Below are positions 1-9,070 of a DNA stretch of 64,000 nucleotides, one piece after another (positions within the stretch are counted from its first letter, which is position 1; every line of letters begins with the position of its first letter). A program made the position numbers and the translations under genes. The notes under the pieces were generated by a model. It did not search any database and was not told where the DNA came from. It worked only from the letters and a program-made list of their open reading frames with translations. Origin of the DNA: Maricaulis sp. (lineage in GTDB: Bacteria > Pseudomonadota > Alphaproteobacteria > Caulobacterales > Maricaulaceae). The stretch lies in NCBI GenBank assembly GCA_002692855.1, contig NZMJ01000117.1, positions 123,304 through 187,303 of the forward strand, read 5' to 3'.

Positions 1-2174
1 GAATACCCGTCGACCGCGATGTAGTAGGTCGTCCCGGCAACCGCATTGAACTCGACCTGGCTGTCGGTGTTGGACGGGAAGCTGATGTCGTCATTGCTCC
101 CGATCAGGGTCAGGGCATTCACCGCACTGCCGGTATAGACGCCCATCATGGTGTCGAAGCTGGTATTCTGGGTGCGCACCCGGACCTGGCCACTGGTCGG
201 AGCGGTCCAGCGCCACCAAAGCGAGGCGCCGCCGCCGCTGGTGTGATTGGGTTCGCCAGCCTCCTTGGTCGCTCCGACACTGTTGTAGGCAACGGTCTGT
301 GTCGGCTGGGTCAGCGTCAGCGCGTCGGCGAAATTGTCATTGACCGGCGCGATGGCTCCGATCGCCAGCTGTGCCGCTACCTGCAAGCCGGGGCTCTGCC
401 CGTTGGCCGTAAACGTGATCTGGTCGAGATACCCGCCGGCGACGAGCCCACTGGCATTGACCCCCACCTGGACCGCCACGCTGGACCCCGCGTTCAGCGA
501 ACCAGAAACTGTCGCGGCGGCCGGGCCGGACACCGCGTCCCCTTCGCCGTCACTCGCGACGGCCTGGAAGGTCAGCCAGTTCCCCGTAGACGATGCCTGC
601 CAGGTGATCGTCGATCCGCTCGTATTGGTCAGCGTGTAGGTCTGCGTCCCGAAGGATGCGGCGCTGCCGCCAAGACTGCCGGAGGCATTGAAGGCCTGGA
701 CAGGACTGACCGTCATGACCCCGGCGACTGCGCCGCCGGGATTGGCCGCCAGCTGGGCAGCGGCCAGGTCGACCCGGATGCGGGGCGAGGACACGTTGTT
801 GGAGGAATTCAGGATGGCAATCCCAGTCGCCTCGAGCGCGTTCTCGATCGCATCCATGCTGGCGGTCGGATGCGCAGCGCGAAGCAGGGCGATGGCGCCG
901 GCGACGTGAGGGGCGGCCATCGACGTACCCGACGCGGTCGAGGCACGGCCGACACCATTGTCGTTTGCCGTCGTGGTGGCCGAGCGGATCGATGATCCCG
1001 GCGCGACCACGTCGACGAGCGGGCTCGAATTGGAAAAGCCCGACAGGGCGTCTGCCTTGGTGGTCGAGCCGACGGTGATGGCATCCGGAATGCAGCCCGG
1101 TGACGAAACACCGTCCGCGAAACCGTCATTGCCGGACGCGATCACGGTCGCAACCCGCGCCGTGCGCAGCTGTCCGATGACCGTGTTGTGGGCGTGTGAC
1201 GAGCAGCCGGTCGTCGACTTGCCGCCGCCAAGGCTCATGTTGATCGAGGCCAGGTTGAGCGTGGTCCGGTTGGTATAGAGCCATTCCAGGGCGCCCAGCT
1301 GGTCACTGGTATAGCTGAGCACGCAAGGGGCCTGCCCCTGGCAGGTCGTGACATCGGTGAAGCGGGAGAACACCTGCACTGCGATGATGTTCGCGCCCGG
1401 CGCGACGCCGCGCAGCGTGCGGGAGCTGTTGGAAGGATCGACAAAGTCGCCGCCAACAGCAATGCCGGCGACATGGGTGCCGTGGAAACAGCCATTCGCG
1501 CCGGTCAGCGGCGCATCCGAAAACTCCTCGCAGTTGTCACCGGCGCCCGCCGTAGTCGTGTCCGAGGATACGCCGGCCGGGCACAGGCTGGTCGATCCGC
1601 TGGCCGTCGTCGAAAAGCAGGCAGAGCCGGTGATCCGGCCAGCGAACATCGGATGCTCGTGGTCCACACCGGTATCAAGGATGGCGACCCCCATGCCTGC
1701 ACCCGTATTCCCGCCGGTGTGAAGGGCGGACGCGCCGATCAGTGGAACGCTCTGGTCGAGATTGGGCGCGGAGAGTGAATCCGTTTCGATCCGGCGCACG
1801 GCGGGATCCTGCGCCAGCAGCGCGATTTCCGCCGCGTTCAGTTCCATCGCCGCGACGGGCGTGTAGCGGAATTCGCGGACCAGGCGCGGAGCATCGGCAG
1901 TGTAGGCAGTCTCGGCCATGCGCGCCGCCGGCATGCCGAACACCCGCATCATGACGTCGTTTCGGATCGCCTGGATCGTGGCTTCGGCCGAGTCGCTCGC
2001 AATCCCGGCCTCTGCGGCTTCCCCGGCCGTGGGGGCTGCAAACCAGACGATGACCCGCGCGCGCTCCCCGGCATCAAGGACGGCCTGTGTGGGCGCTTCG
2101 AGCGTCACGGGGGCAGCCAGCGCCTGGCCCATGGCAGCAAGCGCGGCGAGCACGACAATCAGCGAACGCATCAT
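1..2174 (-). CDS. S8 (subtilisin-like) serine peptidase, secreted; 3' end truncated by the window edge
   Basis: My own translation of the minus strand from ATG at 2174 gives MMRSLIVVLAALAAMGQALA (signal peptide) ... GVAILDTGVDHEHP (Asp) ... HGTHVAGIAVGG (His) ... ASGTSMAAPHVAGAIALL (Ser), open to position 1. Not in the supplied ORF track, presumably because no stop lies within the window. Confidence 0.93.
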   Translation of the reverse strand, partial: MMRSLIVVLAALAAMGQALAAPVTLEAPTQAVLDAGERARVIVWFAAPTAGEAAEAGIASDSAEATIQAIRNDVMMRVFGMPAARMAETAYTADAPRLVREFRYTPVAAMELNAAEIALLAQDPAVRRIETDSLSAPNLDQSVPLIGASALHTGGNTGAGMGVAILDTGVDHEHPMFAGRITGSACFSTTASGSTSLCPAGVSSDTTTAGAGDNCEEFSDAPLTGANGCFHGTHVAGIAVGGDFVDPSNSSRTLRGVAPGANIIAVQVFSRFTDVTTCQGQAPCVLSYTSDQLGALEWLYTNRTTLNLASINMSLGGGKSTTGCSSHAHNTVIGQLRTARVATVIASGNDGFADGVSSPGCIPDAITVGSTTKADALSGFSNSSPLVDVVAPGSSIRSATTTANDNGVGRASTASGTSMAAPHVAGAIALLRAAHPTASMDAIENALEATGIAILNSSNNVSSPRIRVDLAAAQLAANPGGAVAGVMTVSPVQAFNASGSLGGSAASFGTQTYTLTNTSGSTITWQASSTGNWLTFQAVASDGEGDAVSGPAAATVSGSLNAGSSVAVQVGVNASGLVAGGYLDQITFTANGQSPGLQVAAQLAIGAIAPVNDNFADALTLTQPTQTVAYNSVGATKEAGEPNHTSGGGASLWWRWTAPTSGQVRVRTQNTSFDTMMGVYTGSAVNALTLIGSNDDISFPSNTDSQVEFNAVAGTTYYIAVDGY

Positions 2175-2379
2175 GGAGGTCATCCCTGACAGGAAACTGG
2201 GCATTGTGAGCCGATAGGGCGCACCTTAGGGTGTGACTGTAATCGAAAGTTATTCGCGGTCCAGCGTTCTGATAGCCACTGCCGGACAGTCACGTCTGTG
2301 TGAGCGAACACGACCTGTGCCCCGGGTCGCTTCGTCATCCCCTAGACTGGAATCGGCATGATCCGGGGGAGGTTGCCGC

Positions 2380-4476
2380 ATGTTGACGTTTCTGGCCTTG
2401 ACCGTGTCACTTGCCCTGGCGGACCCCGAATTTCCGGGGCTTCCGGCCGGAAGCCTCGAACTTGAAACCGGAGCGTCGACCGTCCTGACGCTGCCCGACG
2501 GCAGGGCATGGCCCGTGTCAGTCATCCGCAGCGAGACCCAGCCTGCCGGGACCCGTGTCTGGGTCGCGCGCGTCGGCGCAGACACCTCGCCGCACCGGGC
2601 AATCGTGACGTCGGGAAACGGGGTCATCTTTGCCTGGATCTCCACCCCGGACGGCAATTGGCAGAGCCAGTTTGGCGAGGACGGGCAGGCGCCGGTCCTT
2701 CTCCCTGCATCGCTTGCCACCGACGAGCCGGGCACAGACATTCGCCTTCCCCTCGCCCCGCCGCGCAGCCCCCGCGCCGGAAATGACCCGGCCGCCGCCA
2801 TACCTGTCGGCTCCCGGGGCACGGTCGATATCGCCGTGGTCTACACCGAAGGCATGGCGAGCTATTACGGTCTGGGCGTCATTTCCCGGGCCCAACACCT
2901 CATCAATGTCCTCGACCAGTCGCTGATCGACAGCGACACCGGAATCCGGGTGCGCATGGTGCATGCCCAGCCGGTTGGCGTTCCGTGGAATGAATTCACG
3001 TCGACCCTGGAAACCATCGACGACCTCGTGGCGGGCGCCAGCTTCGGCCATCCGGGCACGTCTGCCGACGTGTTCGGCAGTTGCGACACGACGGGCGGCC
3101 TGCAGTGCAACAATGATGGCGACCTGTCCCACCTCTACGCCATGCGCAACGAGAAAGCCGCCGACATCGTCATCATGCTGCGGCGTTACTGGCGCCATCA
3201 GCAGACCTATTGCGGCGTCGCCTACCTGCCCGGTGGCGGCGCGGCGGGCGTAATTGATCCAGCCACCGATGATGTGTTCGGCGTCGCCGTGTCAGGTGAC
3301 GGACCGGACGGAAACGGCACCGGCGCCAGTTGCGGTGACCTGACCTTCGCGCACGAGATCGGTCACAATCTGGGCTCGCACCACAATGTGGAGAATGCCG
3401 GCGGCCAGTTCGGGCTGTTCACCTACTCCTACGGGCACCGAGTGGACTGCCAGTTCCGCACCATCATGGGGTATCACTCGTCGCGTTCGGGCGTGTCGTG
3501 TCCCAATGGCGGCATCGCCGAAGCGTGGATCGCCGCCTTCTCAAACCCGGCCATCGCCCTGTGCAATGGCCAGGCGTGCGGCATCCCGGCGGATGATCCC
3601 GCGATGGCCGGGGCCGACGACAACACCACACCAGCCGACAATGCCCGTTCGATCCGCACCGAAGGGTGGCGGGTAAGCCTCTACCGGGACCCGCCGGCGA
3701 CGTCAGTGGTGTCGGCTGTCCTGCCCTCCAGCCGCGCGGTTACGACCGGCCAGCCGGCAACCGCCTTCGTGACCATCGTCAACCCCGCGTCCACGGGCGG
3801 CACCGCCACGGCCTGCGGGTTGCAGCTTCACGGCGGACATTCGGGGGGCAGCTTCAGCTACCGCACGACCGATCCGGCGACCAATGCCGCAACAGGCGCG
3901 CTCAATACCCCGGCGGACATCCCGGCCGGCAGCAGTCAAAGCTATGTGTTCCAGATGTCGCGCGACGCGCTCATCCTCCAGTCCGACCTCAGGATCGATG
4001 CGGCTTGCGCCAACCGCCGCGCGCAAGCCGTGGTTTCGGGAGTGAACACCTTCCTGTTCACCGCCACCGCGACACCCGGCCCTGATGTCATCGCCCTGTC
4101 GGCCACGCCCGATTCGAGCGGCGTGCTCACCATCGCAGGCAGCGGGCAAACCGCGGCCTTCGCCGTTGCAATTGCCAATGCCGGCGCGCCCGGAAACGTG
4201 CTGTTCTCGGCCGCCCCGGCCGCAGGCAGTTCCGGCGTCGGCCTTGTCCAGATCTGCCGGACAAACCCGCAGACCGGTCAGTGCGAGACTCCGAGATCTG
4301 CGGAAATTCCCCTGACGCTCGCGGCGAACGAGACCGCGACATTCTCGGTTTTCGTCACTGCGGGCATGGCAATCGCGCTGCAACCTGCGGTCAACCGGAT
4401 CCGCTTCCAGGCACGCACGGCATCGACCGCAGTCACCGTCGGGTCGACCAGTGTTGCCGTCCGGACGGCTCCGTGA
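2380..4476 (+). CDS. Reprolysin-like zinc metallopeptidase (HExxHxxGxxH, M12B/M72-like), tandem copy 1
   Basis: HEIGHNLGSHHN at about 3352-3387, Met-turn-like RTIMGYHSS; signal peptide MLTFLALTVSLALA; C-terminal VVSAVLPSSRAVTTGQPATAFVTIVNPAS domain shared with the next three genes. Confidence 0.9.
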   Translation: MLTFLALTVSLALADPEFPGLPAGSLELETGASTVLTLPDGRAWPVSVIRSETQPAGTRVWVARVGADTSPHRAIVTSGNGVIFAWISTPDGNWQSQFGEDGQAPVLLPASLATDEPGTDIRLPLAPPRSPRAGNDPAAAIPVGSRGTVDIAVVYTEGMASYYGLGVISRAQHLINVLDQSLIDSDTGIRVRMVHAQPVGVPWNEFTSTLETIDDLVAGASFGHPGTSADVFGSCDTTGGLQCNNDGDLSHLYAMRNEKAADIVIMLRRYWRHQQTYCGVAYLPGGGAAGVIDPATDDVFGVAVSGDGPDGNGTGASCGDLTFAHEIGHNLGSHHNVENAGGQFGLFTYSYGHRVDCQFRTIMGYHSSRSGVSCPNGGIAEAWIAAFSNPAIALCNGQACGIPADDPAMAGADDNTTPADNARSIRTEGWRVSLYRDPPATSVVSAVLPSSRAVTTGQPATAFVTIVNPASTGGTATACGLQLHGGHSGGSFSYRTTDPATNAATGALNTPADIPAGSSQSYVFQMSRDALILQSDLRIDAACANRRAQAVVSGVNTFLFTATATPGPDVIALSATPDSSGVLTIAGSGQTAAFAVAIANAGAPGNVLFSAAPAAGSSGVGLVQICRTNPQTGQCETPRSAEIPLTLAANETATFSVFVTAGMAIALQPAVNRIRFQARTASTAVTVGSTSVAVRTAP

Positions 4477-4545
4477 GTCGGTTTTTGCTATGCGCACGAA
4501 TTAATTGGGAATACTCTGCCCTGAGTACTTTTTCAGGGGGGAATA

Positions 4546-6702
4546 ATGTTCAGCAGATTTTTTGCCGTATTGGCTGCGTCCGCAGTGTTCGCGGCACCGG
4601 CCTGGGCCGACGACATGTTCAGCGGTGTTCGCACCGTCGCCGCAGATGACGGGACCGACTCCGTCGTGTTCGACCGGCTCTCGCCCGGGATCATGCGCAT
4701 GCAGCCCGGCGACACCGCGACCCTGAATTTCGGTCAGGGGTACGAGGTCGAGTTCGACCGCATCGACACTCAGGCGCTCGGCGCGCAAAGCTGGGTTGGC
4801 CGGCTGGCCGGTCACGACATTCGCAGCCGGATCATCATCACCGAGACCAACGGCACGCTGTTCGGACGGCTGATGACCCCTGAAGGCATGTGGCACATCA
4901 TCCCCGAAGGTCGCGGCCACCGCATCATGCAGATGCCGGCCGACCTGCCGCGCCGCTTCCGCCTGGATGATGGCATCCAAGTGTCCCCGGAAGCCATCGC
5001 CGCCGCGCAGGGTTCTGCCGACGACGCCCCGGTGACGGGTGAAGCTGTCGCGGTCGGTTCCAACGGCAATGTCGACATCGCTGTCTATTACACGCAGAGC
5101 TTCTCGGCCCATTGGGGCATGACGTCAGGCGCACGGGTGAACCATCTGGTTGCCGTGCTTGATGCCGCGCTGATCGACAGCGACACCGGCATGCGGGCGC
5201 GCCTGGTCTTCAACGGCCCGGTCACGCTGACCAATGACAATGCCGACCAGGCCCAGACACTCGCCAATATCTCGGGCATCACCGGTGCTGAAGCACCGAC
5301 CATCACCCAGGATCTCAGCGCCCAGCGCAATGTCCGCACCACGCATGGCGCCGACCTCGTCGCCGTCGTCCAGTTGACCCAGGGCGGTCATGGCGGCTGC
5401 GGCATCGCCAATATTCTCGGCGCTCCGTCCACAAATGGCGACATCAATGCCAGCTGGGCCCCGCAAGGCTATTCGGTCACGGGCGACTGGTACCAGACAG
5501 GCGGAGGCGGCGGCTTCTGCTCTGACATCACCTTCGCGCACGAAATCGGCCACAATCTGGGCATGGCCCACAATGTGGAGGATTCCGGCGTCGGCACGGG
5601 TGTCCGCACCTTCGCCAATGGCCACCGTCAGGATTGTGACTTCATCACGATCATGGCCTATCCGACCGGTGCGGGTGCCACCTGCCCCGGCGGCGCACCG
5701 CGCACCGCGGCCAACGAGATGGAAGCCCCTCACTTCTCCAACCCGTCGATCACGCTGTGCCCGAACAACCAGGCCTGCGGCATCGCCGCCCCGGGTGAGG
5801 TCAGCGTGGTGATGACCAATGATCCGGCTGACAATGCCCGTGCCGCACGCGAAGAGAGCAAGGACGTCACCCTGTTCTACGCCGAAGCGCCCCGGGTCGT
5901 GTCCGCGGTTCTTCCGATCACGCGCTCGGTCCAGAATGGCACCGCAGCGACGGCCTTCGCGACCGTCATCAATCCGGCGTCTTCGGGCAACACGGCGACG
6001 GGCTGCGGACTCCGCCTTGGCGGCGCAACACCGGCGCAATTCTCGTATCAAACCACCGATCCGGGAACGAATGCCGTGACGGGTACCGCCAACACCACGG
6101 TCGACCTGGCGGCTGGCGCATCCCAGACCTTCGTCTTCTCGGTGACCAGTGCCGGCGACTTCAACGACAACACCGGATTGACCAATCCGTCGGCCAATGA
6201 CGAGCGCAATCTCTTCATCGAGGCCTTCTGTGCCAATCGCCGCTCGTCCGACTTCACGCTCGGACTGAACGCGCTCACCTTCACCTCGTCGGCCACCGCG
6301 CCGGCTGACGTGATCGCTCTGGCGGCCACGGTCGGCAATACCGGCCGCGTGGACGTACCCACCACGGGCAATATGGTCGGCGTGTTCTCGGTGGCCGTGT
6401 CCAACATCGGCACCAGCGCATCAATCACCGCCACGCCGGACCTCGGCGGGCGTACGATTGCAGGGCTGACCGGTCTGGAAATCTGCCGGACAGACCCGAA
6501 CACCGCCGCGTGCACCACTCCTCGTGCGGCATCGCAAACCCTGACCCTCAACCAGAACGATACGGCCACCTTCGGCATCTTCGTTCGCGGCAACGGCCAG
6601 GCGATTGCCTTCAACCCGTCAGTCGACCGGGTGTTCGTCCGCTTTGCGGAGGGCGCGACGGCCCGCGGCGCCACCAGCGTCGCCGTCCGCACAAATCCGT
6701 AA
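4546..6702 (+). CDS. Reprolysin-like zinc metallopeptidase, tandem copy 2
   Basis: HEIGHNLGMAHN at about 5539-5574, ITIMAYPTG Met-turn; signal peptide MFSRFFAVLAASAVFAAPAWA followed by DDMFSGVRT; paralogous to copies 3 and 4. Confidence 0.92.
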   Translation: MFSRFFAVLAASAVFAAPAWADDMFSGVRTVAADDGTDSVVFDRLSPGIMRMQPGDTATLNFGQGYEVEFDRIDTQALGAQSWVGRLAGHDIRSRIIITETNGTLFGRLMTPEGMWHIIPEGRGHRIMQMPADLPRRFRLDDGIQVSPEAIAAAQGSADDAPVTGEAVAVGSNGNVDIAVYYTQSFSAHWGMTSGARVNHLVAVLDAALIDSDTGMRARLVFNGPVTLTNDNADQAQTLANISGITGAEAPTITQDLSAQRNVRTTHGADLVAVVQLTQGGHGGCGIANILGAPSTNGDINASWAPQGYSVTGDWYQTGGGGGFCSDITFAHEIGHNLGMAHNVEDSGVGTGVRTFANGHRQDCDFITIMAYPTGAGATCPGGAPRTAANEMEAPHFSNPSITLCPNNQACGIAAPGEVSVVMTNDPADNARAAREESKDVTLFYAEAPRVVSAVLPITRSVQNGTAATAFATVINPASSGNTATGCGLRLGGATPAQFSYQTTDPGTNAVTGTANTTVDLAAGASQTFVFSVTSAGDFNDNTGLTNPSANDERNLFIEAFCANRRSSDFTLGLNALTFTSSATAPADVIALAATVGNTGRVDVPTTGNMVGVFSVAVSNIGTSASITATPDLGGRTIAGLTGLEICRTDPNTAACTTPRAASQTLTLNQNDTATFGIFVRGNGQAIAFNPSVDRVFVRFAEGATARGATSVAVRTNP

Positions 6703-6713
6703 TAAATTCAATG

Positions 6714-6742
6714 GACACGACCGGCATCGCGCCGGTCGTGTC
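6714..6742. other. 12-bp perfect inverted repeat (hairpin) between metallopeptidase copies 2 and 3
   Basis: gacacgaccggc / atcgc / gccggtcgtgtc; no T-tract on the + strand side. Confidence 0.6.
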
Positions 6743-6837
6743 GCCTGACGCGCGATTGTTCGAATCCGATTTCTCTCGTCCTGAGTGCAACTCCCGGCTA
6801 TGGTGTCCGCCGAAACTGTATTCAGGGGAGAAGTTAG

Positions 6838-8940
6838 ATGTTTCGTATGGTTTGTGGTGCGGCGCTGGCGCTGACACTTTCTGTCGGCGCCTACGCCGAC
6901 GACATGTTTTCAGGTGTCCGCGCGACAGCTTCAGATGATGGCATGGACACGATCGAGTTTGATCGCCTTGCCCCTGGCGTCATGCGGATGCAGCCGGGCG
7001 ATCAGATCGAACTCAATTTCGGTCCCGGCTATGTCGCAGAGCTCGACCGGATCGACGTCCAGGAACTGGGTGGCCGCGTCTGGGTTGGCCGTCTTGAAGG
7101 CGAAGGCCTCGACCGCCGGGTCCTGATCACCGAATTCAACGGAACGGTGTTCGGCCGCGTTCTGACCGACGACGGCGACTGGTACATCATCACCGACCGC
7201 CACGGCAGCCATCAGATCATGCAGATGCCTGCGGGCGCACGCCTGATGTATTCCGAGGAAGACGCGATCGTTCCGCGCGAGTCGGACCTGATGCGTGCCC
7301 TCGCCCAGCGGGCCGCTGAAGAACCCCAGACCGCCGAAGCAGTGGCTGTCGGGTCCAACGGCACCATCGACATCGCCTTGTTCTACTCGAACAGCTTTTC
7401 CGCGCTTTGGGGCCTCTCCTCGGGTGGTCGCATCCAGTACCTGTTCTCCATCCTCGATCAGGCCATGATCGATTCCGATACCGGCCTGCGTGCCCGTCTG
7501 GTTCAGCTTCAGCCGGTTGCCCTGACGACCGACAACGCCTCGCAGTCCCAGACGCTCGGCAACCTCTCAGGCTTCGGCCCGACCGGAAACGGAACGGGAG
7601 TCACTCAGGATCTTTCGGCCCTTCGCGCGACCGGCGCCACCTACGGAGCCGACCTTGTCGGCATCATCCAGCGCTGCCAGGCCAGCCTGGGCTCCGCCGG
7701 TCTTGCCTATCTCCTCGGTGGAAGCTCGGACACGATCAACGCGTCTTCCGCGACGGCGGCCTACTCGGTTTCCGCTGACTGGATCGACGGCGAAGACACC
7801 GACCTGTCGAATGGCTTCTCGCTTTGCGGCGATGTGACGTTCGCCCACGAAATCGGTCACAATATGGGCTTTGCCCACGATGCCGCGAATTCGACCGCCG
7901 GATCGGGTGTCCGTGACTATGCCCACGGCTTTATCGTGCCGGGTTCCTACCGCACGATCATGGCCTATCCGAGCGGCCAGGCCGGTGAAGTCGGAACGAT
8001 GTATTTCTCGAACCCCGACATCACGCTTTGCCCGAACAATGCTGCGTGCGGTTCGGCAACGGTGAATGCCGCGCGTGCGGCCCGTGAGGAAAGCCTGAAC
8101 ATCGTCAATTTCCGCGCTGAAATCCCGCGTGTCGTGTCGGCCGTCCTGCCGGTCACCCGCGCCGTGGCAAACGGCACGACGGCATCGGCGTTTGCGACGG
8201 TGATCAACCCGGCCTCTTCCGGTTCGACCGCCAGCCAGTGCGGCCTGCGTCTCGCAGGATCCACCGGCGCCCAGTTCTCCTACCAGACGACGACACCGCT
8301 CAACGTCCTGTCGGGTAGCGTCAACACTCCGATTGATATTCCGGCAGGTGGTTCGCAGAACTTCATCTTTACGGTGACCAGCGCGACCACCTTCCAGGAC
8401 AATACCGGCGCGCCCGCCGGTTACCCCTCGGCGAACAATGAAACCCATCTGTTCATCGAGTCATTCTGCGCCAACCGCCGGTCGGACGAGTACACGCTCG
8501 GCCTGAACTCGCTGACCTTCACCTCGCTGGCCACCGCGCCGACGGACGTCATCGCTCTGGCGGCGACGGTCGGCAATACCGGCCGGGTCGAAGTGCCGAC
8601 GACCGGAAACATGGTCGGTGTGTTCTCGGTCGCCGTGACCAATAACGGCGCTTCGGGTTCCGTCACCGCCACACCGGACCTCGGCGGTCGCACGATTGCC
8701 GGCGTTGCCGGTCTGGAAATCTGCCAGACCAATTCGACGACCGGCGCCTGCCTGACCGGTCGCACCGCATCCGCAACGTTGACGCTGAACAATGGCGAAA
8801 CCGCCACCTTCGGTGTCTTCGTGCGCGGCAATGGCACGGCCATCGCCAACGATCCGCGGTTCAACCGCGTGTTCACCCGCTTCACCGTGGGTGGCAATGA
8901 ACGCGGCGCCACCAGCGTCGCGGTGCGCACGACCCCGTAA
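6838..8940 (+). CDS. Reprolysin-like zinc metallopeptidase, tandem copy 3
   Basis: HEIGHNMGFAHD at about 7846-7881, RTIMAYPSG; signal peptide then DDMFSGVRA; ggggag SD upstream. Confidence 0.92.
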   Translation: MFRMVCGAALALTLSVGAYADDMFSGVRATASDDGMDTIEFDRLAPGVMRMQPGDQIELNFGPGYVAELDRIDVQELGGRVWVGRLEGEGLDRRVLITEFNGTVFGRVLTDDGDWYIITDRHGSHQIMQMPAGARLMYSEEDAIVPRESDLMRALAQRAAEEPQTAEAVAVGSNGTIDIALFYSNSFSALWGLSSGGRIQYLFSILDQAMIDSDTGLRARLVQLQPVALTTDNASQSQTLGNLSGFGPTGNGTGVTQDLSALRATGATYGADLVGIIQRCQASLGSAGLAYLLGGSSDTINASSATAAYSVSADWIDGEDTDLSNGFSLCGDVTFAHEIGHNMGFAHDAANSTAGSGVRDYAHGFIVPGSYRTIMAYPSGQAGEVGTMYFSNPDITLCPNNAACGSATVNAARAAREESLNIVNFRAEIPRVVSAVLPVTRAVANGTTASAFATVINPASSGSTASQCGLRLAGSTGAQFSYQTTTPLNVLSGSVNTPIDIPAGGSQNFIFTVTSATTFQDNTGAPAGYPSANNETHLFIESFCANRRSDEYTLGLNSLTFTSLATAPTDVIALAATVGNTGRVEVPTTGNMVGVFSVAVTNNGASGSVTATPDLGGRTIAGVAGLEICQTNSTTGACLTGRTASATLTLNNGETATFGVFVRGNGTAIANDPRFNRVFTRFTVGGNERGATSVAVRTTP

Positions 8941-8971
8941 CCGGGCAAGCGCATAACATATGATGTGAGAG

Positions 8972-8999
8972 CGGGCGGGCACCTATGCCCGTCCGTTTT
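8972..8999 (+). terminator. Intrinsic terminator downstream of metallopeptidase copy 3
   Basis: cgggcgggca-ccta-tgcccgtccg-tttt: 10-bp stem with one G-T pair, followed by TTTT. Confidence 0.65.
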
Positions 9000-9070
9000 C
9001 GCTTGATACACTGGCAAAAGGTGCACGCTCCAGTTCGGGCTCGGGCGATTTCATAACGGGGAGTTTTTAG

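Noticed and set aside
243-995. 250-aa plus-strand ORF at the window start
   Set aside because: Shadow of the S8 peptidase on the opposite strand, whose catalytic motifs are clear.
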